DNA of 27,176 nucleotides from JBILVQ01 sp044370375. Lineage in GTDB: Bacteria > Bacteroidota > Bacteroidia > UBA4408. Location of the stretch: the NCBI GenBank assembly GCA_044370375.1, contig JBILVQ010000013.1, positions 1 through 27,176 of the forward strand, written 5' to 3'. The notes beneath the pieces are model-generated. The model had not been told where the DNA came from and searched no databases. It saw only the letters and a list, made by a program, of their open reading frames with translations. The translations under genes were made by a program, and so were the position numbers. This document shows, one piece after another, positions 8,757 to 16,429 of this stretch. Every line of letters begins with the position of its first letter. The first letter of the stretch is position 1.

Positions 8757-9748
8757 ACTGCTGATTCAAGGGGTGAATAACGGAATTTTATTTCATCCAA
8801 AATGGAACAAATTTCTTCATAGGAATTAGTGGTAACCAACCGCATTCTGTATTCTTTAAAATGATCAAGTCCTTTGAAATAATTGGCGTAATGCCTGCGC
8901 ATTTCTAAAATGCCGAGAACATTTCCCTTCCATTTCAAAGAAGCGTCCAAATGTTTTTTACATACCATTACCCTTTCTTCTATCCCTGGTTTTGGTAAAT
9001 GGGTGCCGGTTTTGAAAAAGTGCTTTATTTCGTTGAATATCCAAGGGTGCCCGATAGAAGCTCTGCCAATCATGATTCCATCAATTCCATATTCATTGCG
9101 CATCCGTAATGCTTTTTCGGGTGAGTCCACATCCCCGTTGCCAAACACAGGAATTCGCATCCGTGGATTCTCTTTAATTGCTCTGATCAAGGTCCAATCA
9201 GCCTCGCCCTTATACATTTGAACCCTCGTTCTGCCATGAATGGTAATGGCCTGTATCCCTATATCCTGAAGGCGTTCGGCTACTTCAACACAATTTTTTG
9301 TTTGATCGTCCCATCCTAACCTGGTTTTTACCGTTACCGGCAAATGAACCGCTTTCACAATTTCAGCAGTAATCTGAACCATTTTGGGCACATCACGCAA
9401 CAAGGCAGCACCGGCCCCTTTGCAGGCTACTTGTTTAACCGGACAACCATAATTGATGTCTATCAAATCGGGATTTACACCGGCCGAAATAATGGCAGAT
9501 TCACGCATAACATCGGGTTCGCTGCCAAATATTTGAATTCCGATGGGTCGCTCCTCGTCAAAAATGTCGAGTTTTTGAAGGCTTTTTGCCGCATCTCGGA
9601 TTAAGCCTTCCGAACTTATAAACTCGGTGTACATCAAATCAGCACCGTGGTCTTTGCACACGGCCCTAAAAGGAGGATCGCTTACATCTTCCATTGGGGC
9701 CAGAAGCAACGGGAATTCTCCAAGATTTATTTCCCCAATTCGAACCAT
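8753..9748 (-). CDS. dusB: tRNA-dihydrouridine synthase (DusB type)
   Basis: FMN-dependent enzyme that reduces uridines in the tRNA D-loop. The 331-residue protein is a TIM barrel. APMEDVSDPPFR (17-28) starts the FMN site, the catalytic Cys is C102 in NYGCPVKQV, K141 lies in VKTRLGW, H171 in HGRTRVQMYKG, and the phosphate-binding GIMIGRASIG follows. The length and the GCPVKxV block fit DusB of the NifR3 lineage. It is the first gene of a coupled pair with purQ. An exact -7 box lies 29 nt upstream of its ATG. Confidence 0.95.
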   Translation of the reverse strand: MVRIGEINLGEFPLLLAPMEDVSDPPFRAVCKDHGADLMYTEFISSEGLIRDAAKSLQKLDIFDEERPIGIQIFGSEPDVMRESAIISAGVNPDLIDINYGCPVKQVACKGAGAALLRDVPKMVQITAEIVKAVHLPVTVKTRLGWDDQTKNCVEVAERLQDIGIQAITIHGRTRVQMYKGEADWTLIRAIKENPRMRIPVFGNGDVDSPEKALRMRNEYGIDGIMIGRASIGHPWIFNEIKHFFKTGTHLPKPGIEERVMVCKKHLDASLKWKGNVLGILEMRRHYANYFKGLDHFKEYRMRLVTTNSYEEICSILDEIKFRYSPLESAV

Positions 9749-9776
9749 GAGCAGATTTGATTTCGTTAATTTGCTG

Positions 9777-9784
9777 CAAATTTA
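9777..9784 (-). promoter_or_regulatory. -7 promoter box of dusB-purQ
   Basis: The minus strand reads TAAATTTG, an exact TAnnTTTG match, 28 nt upstream of the dusB start. The 41 nt between dusB and the CPBP gene serve both divergent genes. No TTG is seen at the usual -33 spacing. Confidence 0.55.
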
Positions 9785-9789
9785 GCCAA

Positions 9790-10731
9790 ATGAGCGGTCG
9801 ATTCATACCTCCTTTTCAAAATAAACCATTAGGTTCTTTAATCCTACTGTTTACGGGAGTTTCCATCATTTCATTTAGTCTTCTTTCTATTATTGCGCCT
9901 TTTTTAATGAAATGGTTGTTTGGTATCAGCTCCTTCAATATGGCATCGTTGATGATCAACCCTGACAATCAACAGTTGATAGGGGCACTCAAATTGATGC
10001 AATTTATTCAGGCAATAGGTCTGTTTATTTTACCTCCTTTTGTCATGGCTATCCTTACCGACAAGGAGCCGATGAAATGGTTGGGGCTTCATAAATTCAA
10101 CCAAACGGTTCCCATTCTTATTTTTGCTTGCCTGATGATGTTGTGTGCTCAACCCTTTATTAATTGGATGGCCAGCGCTAATGAACTTATCCCGGTATCC
10201 GATTGGATGCTGCAGGCTGAAAAGCAAACGCAACAGCTAACCAAAGCCTTTCTTACCATGGATGACTATGGTGATTTGTTGGTTAACCTGTTGTTGGTTG
10301 GTTTGTTACCGGGCATTGGAGAGGAGTTATTTTTCAGGGGGGTTATACAACCTTTGTTTTATCGTTTAAGTAACAACCACCACTTGGCCATTTGGTCAAC
10401 CGGCTTTATTTTCAGCGCCATGCATATGCAATTCTTAGGGTTTATCCCAAGAATGTTGTTGGGGGTTGGTTTGGGCTATATTCGTTATTGGACAAACAGT
10501 ATTTGGGCATCAATCGTGGCACACACCCTCAACAATGCCCTGGCCGTTTACCTATATTTTTTGGTGCAACATCAAATGCTTACACCCAGGGCCGAAGGAA
10601 TTGGTTCAGAAAGAGGCGATTTACTTTGGGTATTGGTTTCAGCATTTTTTACCCTTTTGTTCCTGTCCCTTATTCAGGCTTGGGCTGCCAAGGATCAAAA
10701 CCAAGGTAACATCTCAAAATTAGGAGGCTGA
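9790..10731 (+). CDS. CPBP-family intramembrane metalloprotease (Abi/CAAX type)
   Basis: Polytopic membrane protease of the Rce1/Abi superfamily. The 313-residue product from the ATG at 9790 has several hydrophobic helices and all three active-site motifs: EELFFRG with E178, E179 and R183; FSAMHMQ with H212; and AHTLNNAL with H245 and N249. An upstream TTG at 9757 only adds a non-hydrophobic extension and overlaps the divergent promoter zone. Substrates of bacterial members are mostly unknown; some process peptides or confer self-immunity to bacteriocins. No bacteriocin gene is seen here, so a house role in membrane protein processing is more likely (inference). It is followed by tRNA-Ser with its own promoter. 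Confidence 0.9.
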   Translation: MSGRFIPPFQNKPLGSLILLFTGVSIISFSLLSIIAPFLMKWLFGISSFNMASLMINPDNQQLIGALKLMQFIQAIGLFILPPFVMAILTDKEPMKWLGLHKFNQTVPILIFACLMMLCAQPFINWMASANELIPVSDWMLQAEKQTQQLTKAFLTMDDYGDLLVNLLLVGLLPGIGEELFFRGVIQPLFYRLSNNHHLAIWSTGFIFSAMHMQFLGFIPRMLLGVGLGYIRYWTNSIWASIVAHTLNNALAVYLYFLVQHQMLTPRAEGIGSERGDLLWVLVSAFFTLLFLSLIQAWAAKDQNQGNISKLGG

Positions 10732-10782
10732 AACATTCCGTATTGTAATTTGTCTAGCGGGACCTTATTTGAATTATTTTTC

Positions 10783-10790
10783 TACATTTG
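10783..10790 (+). promoter_or_regulatory. -7 promoter box of tRNA-Ser
   Basis: TACATTTG matches TAnnTTTG exactly and ends 12 nt before the tRNA 5' end, the distance expected for a stable RNA with a short leader. Confidence 0.65.
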
Positions 10791-10802
10791 CCCCTCTTTT
10801 CC

Positions 10803-10893
10803 GGAGAGGTGTCCGAGTGGTTGAAGGAGCACGCCTGGAAAGTGTGTATACCTCAAAAGGGTATCGCGGGTTCGAATCCCGCCCTCTCCGCCA
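10803..10893 (+). tRNA. tRNA-Ser (anticodon GGA)
   Basis: A class II tRNA of 91 nt with encoded CCA. The acceptor stem GGAGAGG pairs with CCTCTCC (10883-10889), with G discriminator at 10890 and CCA at 10891-10893. The anticodon loop CTGGAAA places GGA at 10837-10839, which reads UCC and UCU. A long variable arm (GTATACC...GGGTATC) and the T-loop GGTTCGAATCC confirm Ser identity. Open reading frames crossing it are meaningless. Confidence 0.97.
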
Positions 10894-10906
10894 ACCAATA
10901 AGGTTA

Positions 10907-10931
10907 GGTTCAAGCCATCAGCTTTTGAACC
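10907..10931 (+). other. Hairpin in the tRNA-Ser 3' trailer
   Basis: GGTTCAA (10907-10913) pairs with TTGAACC (10925-10931), with an inner GC/GC pair and a small bulge. It has no T-tract, so it is not a terminator. It lies between the tRNA and the true terminator. It may guide 3' processing, or it may be chance. Confidence 0.4.
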
Positions 10932-10954
10932 TGCAACCAAAAAAGCACAACCCC

Positions 10955-10984
10955 AAAAAGCATTGTTCACTCAATGCTTTTTTT
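10955..10984. terminator. Terminator after tRNA-Ser, shared with the GSCFA gene
   Basis: An 11 bp stem AAAAAGCATTG/CAATGCTTTTT (10955-10965 with 10972-10982) with a 6 nt loop and T-runs on both strands. It stops the tRNA transcript and lies about 40 nt beyond the stop of the opposing GSCFA gene, so it can serve both. Confidence 0.85.
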
Positions 10985-11023
10985 GTTTAAAGTAATTTCT
11001 TGAATGATTTTCCGAAACAACAG

Positions 11024-11827
11024 TTATCGGTCCCCTGCCAGAACTTTTTCCTTAAAAAACCGATAAACGAAATCAATGGCCTTTTCGTTTGGGTGTGCAT
11101 TATCGTCTTTGTAATAGGAATAATCTCGCAAAACATCGTTTACCAATTCATACGCTGGAAAATAATGGCCCAAAGATTTTTCTGCAAGTTGATGAACTGC
11201 ATCCAACAATATGGCCTTGCTTCTGCTATTTTCTATCAATCCGTCACGAAGATGTTTCACCGGGCTTACAGTAAATCCAATGTTGAGGCTTGGATTGTAC
11301 GCGCGCAGACGTTGAATGAAAATGGTCCAGCGCTCAACAATTTCAGCCGATGACATTATTCTTTTTTCGAACAAAGAATTAGGCATCTTGTGACAATTGC
11401 AAACCGGACGATGGTTAGCATTCAGCTGATAATACCAGGCGGTTCCAAAGGTGATCCAAAGAACCCGGCAATTGCTTAAATACGTTGCAGCAGATTCATA
11501 AAGATGGTTCAGTTTATGAAGTGTTTCCTTTTCATCAGAAGTTCCTAATCGACTATAGTGGTCCCAGTTTCTGTAAACTCCATCATGAAAGAATAAATCA
11601 ATGGACGAGAACTTCCTCCGGGTCATAATCCCCTCAAGATGCCTTTCTATGCTCAAGGGGTCAAACATAGTGCCACCGGGATTTGCAAGTGCACTAAATC
11701 CATCAGCAATGCACCGGGCGCCAATTTCGGCAGAAAAACAAGATCCTGAAAAATACATAGACTGATTTTTTTCTATCAAATTGCCCATGCTGTAGTGGTC
11801 CAATCGTTTTAATACCTCTTCTTTCAT
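11024..11827 (-). CDS. GSCFA-domain protein (SGNH-hydrolase-like)
   Basis: Member of the GSCFA family, common in Bacteroidota and of unknown substrate. The 267-residue product from the ATG at 11827 shows the name motif as GSCFS (28-32), whose Ser29 corresponds to the nucleophile of SGNH hydrolases. It also has NPGGTMFDPLSI (49-60), TFGTAWYY, the family block NCHKMPN, and a terminal DNAHPNEKA whose D242-x-x-H245 fits SGNH block V. The N-terminus before GSC is about 28 residues without a signal peptide, so it is probably cytosolic. The longer frame to 11842 would begin with TTG. It diverges from the lipid kinase gene. Confidence 0.85.
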   Translation of the reverse strand: MKEEVLKRLDHYSMGNLIEKNQSMYFSGSCFSAEIGARCIADGFSALANPGGTMFDPLSIERHLEGIMTRRKFSSIDLFFHDGVYRNWDHYSRLGTSDEKETLHKLNHLYESAATYLSNCRVLWITFGTAWYYQLNANHRPVCNCHKMPNSLFEKRIMSSAEIVERWTIFIQRLRAYNPSLNIGFTVSPVKHLRDGLIENSRSKAILLDAVHQLAEKSLGHYFPAYELVNDVLRDYSYYKDDNAHPNEKAIDFVYRFFKEKVLAGDR

Positions 11828-11911
11828 AAAACGAAGATGCAATTTTCTTTTCGATGAATTAAACTACGCTTAAAACATCTCTCGTAAAATTATTTTTACT
11901 TTTATGCGCTA

Positions 11912-12787
11912 ATGTGTTCCCTTCAAAAATTTGCCATTGTTGTAAACCCAAAATCAGGGAGTGGCAAAAGTCAACAAGCAATTCCGCGACTAAAGGACCT
12001 TGAAAAGGCAGGAAAAATCATCCGCATTTTTGAATGGAAAAAGCGCGATGAAGTAGCGCATTTGCTAGAGCAGGTTTTTTCGTGGGAACCGGATGTAGTG
12101 GTTGCAGTTGGCGGTGATGGAACGGTCAATTTAATTGGCAGCTCCCTTATCCATAAAAATATTCCGATGGGTATTATCCCAACCGGTTCGGGCAACGGCC
12201 TTGCAAGACATTTAGGCATACCCATGAGCATTGAAAAAGCCGTTGCCAAACTCCTTCAGCCTGAAATCATGCGAATTGATGCAGGAAAAATTAACGAGTA
12301 TTTTTTCTTTTGCACCTGCGGACTTGGTTTTGATGCGATAGTTGCCAATCGCTTTGCCGGATTAAAAAACAGAGGATTCCTGGGTTACAGTCGTGAAAGT
12401 TTTTTAGCCATAAGGCAATTAAAACCTGAGCAATTTGATCTTCACTTTAACGGAGAGGAGCATATTTTCAAGGCATTGATTCTTACTTTCGCTAATGCAG
12501 CCCAATACGGCAATAACGCTTTTATTGCACCAAAGGCAAACCTGATGGACGGAAAAGTTGATTTAACGGTTATTGAAAAAACAAATTTCCTTAAAATTCC
12601 TTCTTTGCTTTATAAGTTATTTTCTAAAACCATCGATAAAGACTCCTCAGTTCATACCTTTTCATCAGAAAGTTTTTCCATACGAAGAGAAAAAAAAGGA
12701 TTCCTTCATTTTGATGGCGAAACGGCCACATGTCCTGAAAAAATTAATATTTCCAGTCTTCCATCGGCCTTAATGGTTTTGGTTTAG
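11912..12787 (+). CDS. Diacylglycerol kinase-family lipid kinase
   Basis: ATP-dependent lipid kinase of the DgkB/YegS type, which phosphorylates diacylglycerol or a related lipid at the cytoplasmic face of the membrane. The 291-residue protein has the N-terminal VNPKSGSGKS (11-20), the nucleotide motif GGDGTVN (67-73), and IPTGSGNGLARHLGIP (89-104), followed by the beta-sandwich domain with CTCGLGFDA and the HFDGE motif near the end. The length is normal. Its stop overlaps by 4 nt, tail to tail, with the stop of a PAP2-like membrane protein, an apt but possibly chance pairing because PAP2 enzymes remove such phosphates. Confidence 0.9.
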   Translation: MCSLQKFAIVVNPKSGSGKSQQAIPRLKDLEKAGKIIRIFEWKKRDEVAHLLEQVFSWEPDVVVAVGGDGTVNLIGSSLIHKNIPMGIIPTGSGNGLARHLGIPMSIEKAVAKLLQPEIMRIDAGKINEYFFFCTCGLGFDAIVANRFAGLKNRGFLGYSRESFLAIRQLKPEQFDLHFNGEEHIFKALILTFANAAQYGNNAFIAPKANLMDGKVDLTVIEKTNFLKIPSLLYKLFSKTIDKDSSVHTFSSESFSIRREKKGFLHFDGETATCPEKINISSLPSALMVLV

Positions 12788-13419
12788 GCTAAAAAAAATA
12801 TTCCTGCCACACAAAAAAAACCGAGTAAAAATCCTGCATATACCTGGGCCGGGGTATGGGCATGGAGAGCCAATCTGGCCGAAGCAACCAGGCCACCAAG
12901 CATGAACCCAATCAATATTGGAAACAGATGATTGAGGTGGCCATGATAATGCAATCCGTAAAAGGTTCCGGTTAACCCGCCAATCCCCACTAGGTGAGCA
13001 CTGATCTTCCATTTAAAATTAATCAACGTTGTAAGCGTTAGGGCCATAATACCGCCTAGCTGCATCAAATAAACAGCGGGCGATAATCGGGCTTTTAACA
13101 ACAAGAAATAAGTAAGTAAATAGAGGATGGTTGTAAACATATAGGGCACCCAACGTTCTGTTGGATTCTCCATTTCCATGCTGTGAATAAAACCAAATTT
13201 TTTAAGGGTAAACGAAAACACAACAGGCAACAAACAGGTATTCAAAAACACAAGGAGAATCACAAGATTTCGGATGGTTTGCGGCAGGGCAAAAACTGAA
13301 AGTTCACTCAAAAAAAACACCAACGCAAAAGAAATGGTTGGCATAAAAACGGGATGAAAGATTTGTGAAACAAGCTTCGCAAAAAAAACAAAACGGGGTT
13401 CTTCAGCCTGTTCTTTCAT
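12784..13419 (-). CDS. PAP2-like polytopic membrane protein with altered catalytic residues
   Basis: A 211-residue membrane protein with about six helices. It keeps the outline of a PAP2 lipid phosphatase. Motif 1 is reduced to ENPTERWVPY (84-93), with Arg and Pro kept but no leading Lys. Motif 2 is KISAH (138-142) in place of PSGH. Motif 3 is ARLALHAHTPAQVYAG (181-196), where R182 and the nucleophile-like H188 align but Gln192 replaces the Asp that orients the His. The tail VYAGFLLG matches PAP2 helix 6. It could be a weak phosphatase, a lipid-binding relative or a non-enzymatic paralogue. The ATG follows the rpoN stop with no gap, so it is the last gene of the asnS-rpoN operon. Confidence 0.72.
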   Translation of the reverse strand: MKEQAEEPRFVFFAKLVSQIFHPVFMPTISFALVFFLSELSVFALPQTIRNLVILLVFLNTCLLPVVFSFTLKKFGFIHSMEMENPTERWVPYMFTTILYLLTYFLLLKARLSPAVYLMQLGGIMALTLTTLINFKWKISAHLVGIGGLTGTFYGLHYHGHLNHLFPILIGFMLGGLVASARLALHAHTPAQVYAGFLLGFFCVAGIFFLA

Positions 13420-14907
13420 TTATACTTCCTTTCGAAGACGCGCAACCGGAATGCCTAATTGTTCACGGTATTTCGCAACCGTACGGCGGGCAATGTTGTA
13501 ACCTTTTTCTTTCAATATTTTGCACAATCTGTCGTCCGTTAATGGTTTCTTCTTGCTTTCTGCGGTAATACAATCTTCGAGAATTTTTTTCACCTCCTTG
13601 GTTGAAACCTCATCACCGGAATCTGTTGAAAGCGATTCGGAAAAAAAACTTTTTAACAATAAAGTGCCGAAGGGTGTTTGAATATACTTGCTATTGGCCA
13701 CCCTGGAAACCGTTGAAATATCAAGGCCTACCCTATCAGCAATATCTTTTAATATCATGGGCCGGATTTTGGTTTCATCACCTTCCTGAAAATATTCTTT
13801 TTGATACTCCAATATGGCATGCATGGTAAGCATCAAGGTTTCATGGCGTTGCTTAATGGCATCAATAAACCACTTCGCAGAATCAATCTTTTGTTTAACA
13901 AACTGCAAGGCTTCCTTTTTATCCTTCTGCTTTATTTTGCTTTTAGAATAATCTTCCAGCATTTCCATATAAACCTTGCTTACCCTTAAGTCGGGTGCAT
14001 TTCTTGAATTTAAAATCAATTCAAGTTCACCATCATTGTTGTATAAAATAAAATCAGGGATTACATGCTGAATCGATTTGGTTCCTTCAATAATGGAGTT
14101 GCCCGGCTTAGGATTTAGTTTAAGAATTTCTGTTATTGCCTTTTTAAAAGTTTCTTCATCGAGCTCGAGTTTACGCGAAATCTTCTCATAATGTTTTTTT
14201 GAAAATTCATCCATGTGTTCCTCAATAATAGTAAGGGCAACACTTAGAAGAGCATCATGCGTTTCAGCGATTTTTCTTTTTAACTGCAAAGCAAGGCATT
14301 CTTGCAAATCGCGGGCTCCAACACCGGGAGGATCAAAACCTTGCACAATGGTGAGTAATTCTAATAATTCTTCCGGACTTGCAGCAATATTTTGTGTAAA
14401 GGCCATATCATCGGCAATCTGTGCCAAATCGCGCCTAACATAACCATCATCTTCAATGTTTCCGATAAGGGCAATCCCCATTTGATAGTGGCGATCATCC
14501 AGCACGCTGAGCCCCAATTGAGAAATTAAAAAATCCTGAAAACTAATGGTACCAGAAATGGGTACTTCCCTTCGCTCATCATCCTCGCCTGAATTTTTTA
14601 CATTGAGTTTATAAGAAGGAATTTCATCATCATCGATGTATTCATCCAAACTAAAATCTTCGCGCTTGTTCTCATTATCATCAAACTCTTCCTCGCCGGG
14701 TGTGTTGGCCAACCAATCGTCTTCTTCACGGGCTGTTTCTTCCTCATCCTCGGCATCCGAACCTTCTTCAAGAGCAGGATTAATTTCCAATTCTTCCTTG
14801 ATTCGTTGCTCGAGATTCATGGCAGGAATCTGTAACAACTTCATCAATTGAATTTGCTGCGGGCTTAGTTTTTGAAGTAGTTTTAGGTGTAATCCTTGTT
14901 TTAACAT
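13420..14907 (-). CDS. rpoN: RNA polymerase sigma-54 factor
   Basis: Alternative sigma factor that directs RNA polymerase to -24/-12 promoters and needs an AAA+ activator. The 495-residue protein has the Gln- and Leu-rich region I at its N-terminus (LKLLQKLSPQQIQLMKLLQIP), a strongly acidic region II at about 48-95, the core-binding domain with DPPGVGARDLQECL, a helix-turn-helix around DIADRVGLDISTVSR, and a complete RpoN box ARRTVAKYRE at 473-482. It starts 3 nt after the asnS stop and touches the PAP2-like gene. No enhancer-binding activator and no convincing -24/-12 promoter is visible in the window. Confidence 0.97.
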   Translation of the reverse strand: MLKQGLHLKLLQKLSPQQIQLMKLLQIPAMNLEQRIKEELEINPALEEGSDAEDEEETAREEDDWLANTPGEEEFDDNENKREDFSLDEYIDDDEIPSYKLNVKNSGEDDERREVPISGTISFQDFLISQLGLSVLDDRHYQMGIALIGNIEDDGYVRRDLAQIADDMAFTQNIAASPEELLELLTIVQGFDPPGVGARDLQECLALQLKRKIAETHDALLSVALTIIEEHMDEFSKKHYEKISRKLELDEETFKKAITEILKLNPKPGNSIIEGTKSIQHVIPDFILYNNDGELELILNSRNAPDLRVSKVYMEMLEDYSKSKIKQKDKKEALQFVKQKIDSAKWFIDAIKQRHETLMLTMHAILEYQKEYFQEGDETKIRPMILKDIADRVGLDISTVSRVANSKYIQTPFGTLLLKSFFSESLSTDSGDEVSTKEVKKILEDCITAESKKKPLTDDRLCKILKEKGYNIARRTVAKYREQLGIPVARLRKEV

Positions 14908-14910
14908 GAA

Positions 14911-16314
14911 TTAAAATTCAGCGTTTTGAGGCGTTCTTGGAAAAGGAATAACATCCCTGATGTTTAGCATTCCGGTTACGAATAAAAGCAAGCGCTCAAA
15001 TCCAAGTCCGAAACCACTATGAGGCGCTGTTCCGTACTTTCTAGTTTCCAAATACCACCAAACATCATGCTCGTGAATTTTGCAATCGTGAATCCGCTGC
15101 AACAATTTATCATACCTTTCCTCTCTTTGAGAACCTCCAACAATTTCTCCAATGCCGGGGAAGAGCACATCCATGGCCCTTACGGTCTTTCCGTCCTCAT
15201 TCATTCGCATATAAAATGCCTTAATATCTTTGGGGTAGTTGTACAAAATTACCGGACACTCAAAATGTTTTTCCACAAGATAACGCTCATGCTCCGATTG
15301 AAGATCTGTTCCCCATTCAACGGGAAATTCAAACTTTTTACCGGAATTCTTTAAAATCTCAACCGCCTCGGTATACGTTATTCTTTTGAAAGGGTTTTGG
15401 ATTACAAACGCTAATTTTTTTAACAACTCTTTATCATACATGCTGTTAAAAAACTCAAGATCCTCCTTACAGTGCTCTAAAGCGTAGGCTACAAGGTACT
15501 TTAAAAAGTCTTCTACCAGGTTCATGTTATCCTCTAGCTCGTAAAATGCCATTTCCGGCTCTATCATCCAAAACTCGGCCAAATGCCTTGTGGTATTTGA
15601 GTTTTCTGCTCTAAAAGTAGGCCCAAAGGTGTAAACCAATGACAAAGCCATGGCACCCAATTCTGCCTCCAACTGACCCGAAACTGTTAAGTTGGTTTCC
15701 TTACCAAAAAAATCTTTCGTAAAATCCACTTCGCCATTTTCGGTCAAGGGCGGATTTTTTGGGTCCAACGTGGTAACCCTGAACATTTCGCCTGCACCCT
15801 CTGCATCAGAACCGGTAACGATAGGTGTGTGGAGATAATAAAAACCTCTGTTGTTGAAGTACTGATGAATGGCAAAAGCCATGTGATGTCTTACCCTAAG
15901 CACTGCACCAAAAGTATTGGTACGTGGCCTAAGATGTGCAATTTCTCTTAAAAACTCCAGAGAATGACCCTTCTTCTGAAGAGGATATAATTCAGGATCT
16001 GCGGTGCCATAAATTTCAATATCACTGGCCTGAATTTCTACTGACTGTCCTTTTCCCTGAGAGGGTACTAGTAATCCGGTAACTGCAATGCAAGCACCGG
16101 TACTGATTTTTTCGCATGCTTTGGTTGCCTCCACATTGGTAGCATCTACCACCACTTGAATGGATTGAAGGGTAGAACCATCATTGATGGCAATAAAACT
16201 TACATGCTTGCTCTGACGGATAGTTCTTACCCAACCTTTTGCAACAATTTGCTTTCCTTTCAGGGACTCATCGTTTAACAAGTTCCCAATTCTGTTATGT
16301 TTCAATTCCGTCAT
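14911..16314 (-). CDS. asnS: Asparaginyl-tRNA synthetase
   Basis: Class IIb synthetase that charges tRNA-Asn. The 467-residue product from the ATG at 16314 has an N-terminal OB-fold anticodon domain (about 20-105). The class II core includes motif 2 with TFRAENSNTTRHLAEF (R235, E237) and motif 3 GFGLGFERLL ending near R441. MFRVTTLD and SGQLEAE match AsnS rather than AspS. The frame extends to a TTG at 16335, which would add seven residues without clear reason. It is the first gene of the asnS-rpoN-PAP2-like operon and diverges from ctaA. No exact -7 box is seen upstream. Confidence 0.96.
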   Translation of the reverse strand: MTELKHNRIGNLLNDESLKGKQIVAKGWVRTIRQSKHVSFIAINDGSTLQSIQVVVDATNVEATKACEKISTGACIAVTGLLVPSQGKGQSVEIQASDIEIYGTADPELYPLQKKGHSLEFLREIAHLRPRTNTFGAVLRVRHHMAFAIHQYFNNRGFYYLHTPIVTGSDAEGAGEMFRVTTLDPKNPPLTENGEVDFTKDFFGKETNLTVSGQLEAELGAMALSLVYTFGPTFRAENSNTTRHLAEFWMIEPEMAFYELEDNMNLVEDFLKYLVAYALEHCKEDLEFFNSMYDKELLKKLAFVIQNPFKRITYTEAVEILKNSGKKFEFPVEWGTDLQSEHERYLVEKHFECPVILYNYPKDIKAFYMRMNEDGKTVRAMDVLFPGIGEIVGGSQREERYDKLLQRIHDCKIHEHDVWWYLETRKYGTAPHSGFGLGFERLLLFVTGMLNIRDVIPFPRTPQNAEF

Positions 16315-16400
16315 ATGATTAAAAAAAGAGTGCAAATTTCTGAAAAAAACAATTCATGAAAAAAACATCCTCAAAATTTAATTACTGAATGCTAAGCGAT

Positions 16401-16408
16401 TAACTTTG
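16401..16408 (+). promoter_or_regulatory. -7 promoter box of ctaA
   Basis: TAACTTTG matches TAnnTTTG exactly and ends 21 nt before the ATG at 16430. A TTA lies 20 nt upstream (16378-16380) as a weak -33 element. The position also argues against the alternative TTG start at 16406, which falls inside the box. Confidence 0.6.
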
Positions 16409-16429
16409 AGCCCGATAAATTATTTTCGG

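Noticed and set aside
9790..10731. CPBP protease as part of a bacteriocin immunity or defence cluster
   Set aside because: No bacteriocin precursor, transporter or defence gene lies nearby; the neighbours are dusB and a tRNA gene.
10803..10984. tRNA-Ser as an integration site for a mobile element
   Set aside because: No integrase, no repeated tRNA 3' end and no change in gene character on either side.
10769..10990. Open frames on both strands across the tRNA-Ser gene
   Set aside because: They run through the tRNA cloverleaf, its promoter and its terminator, and the translations have no protein character. The tRNA explains the sequence.
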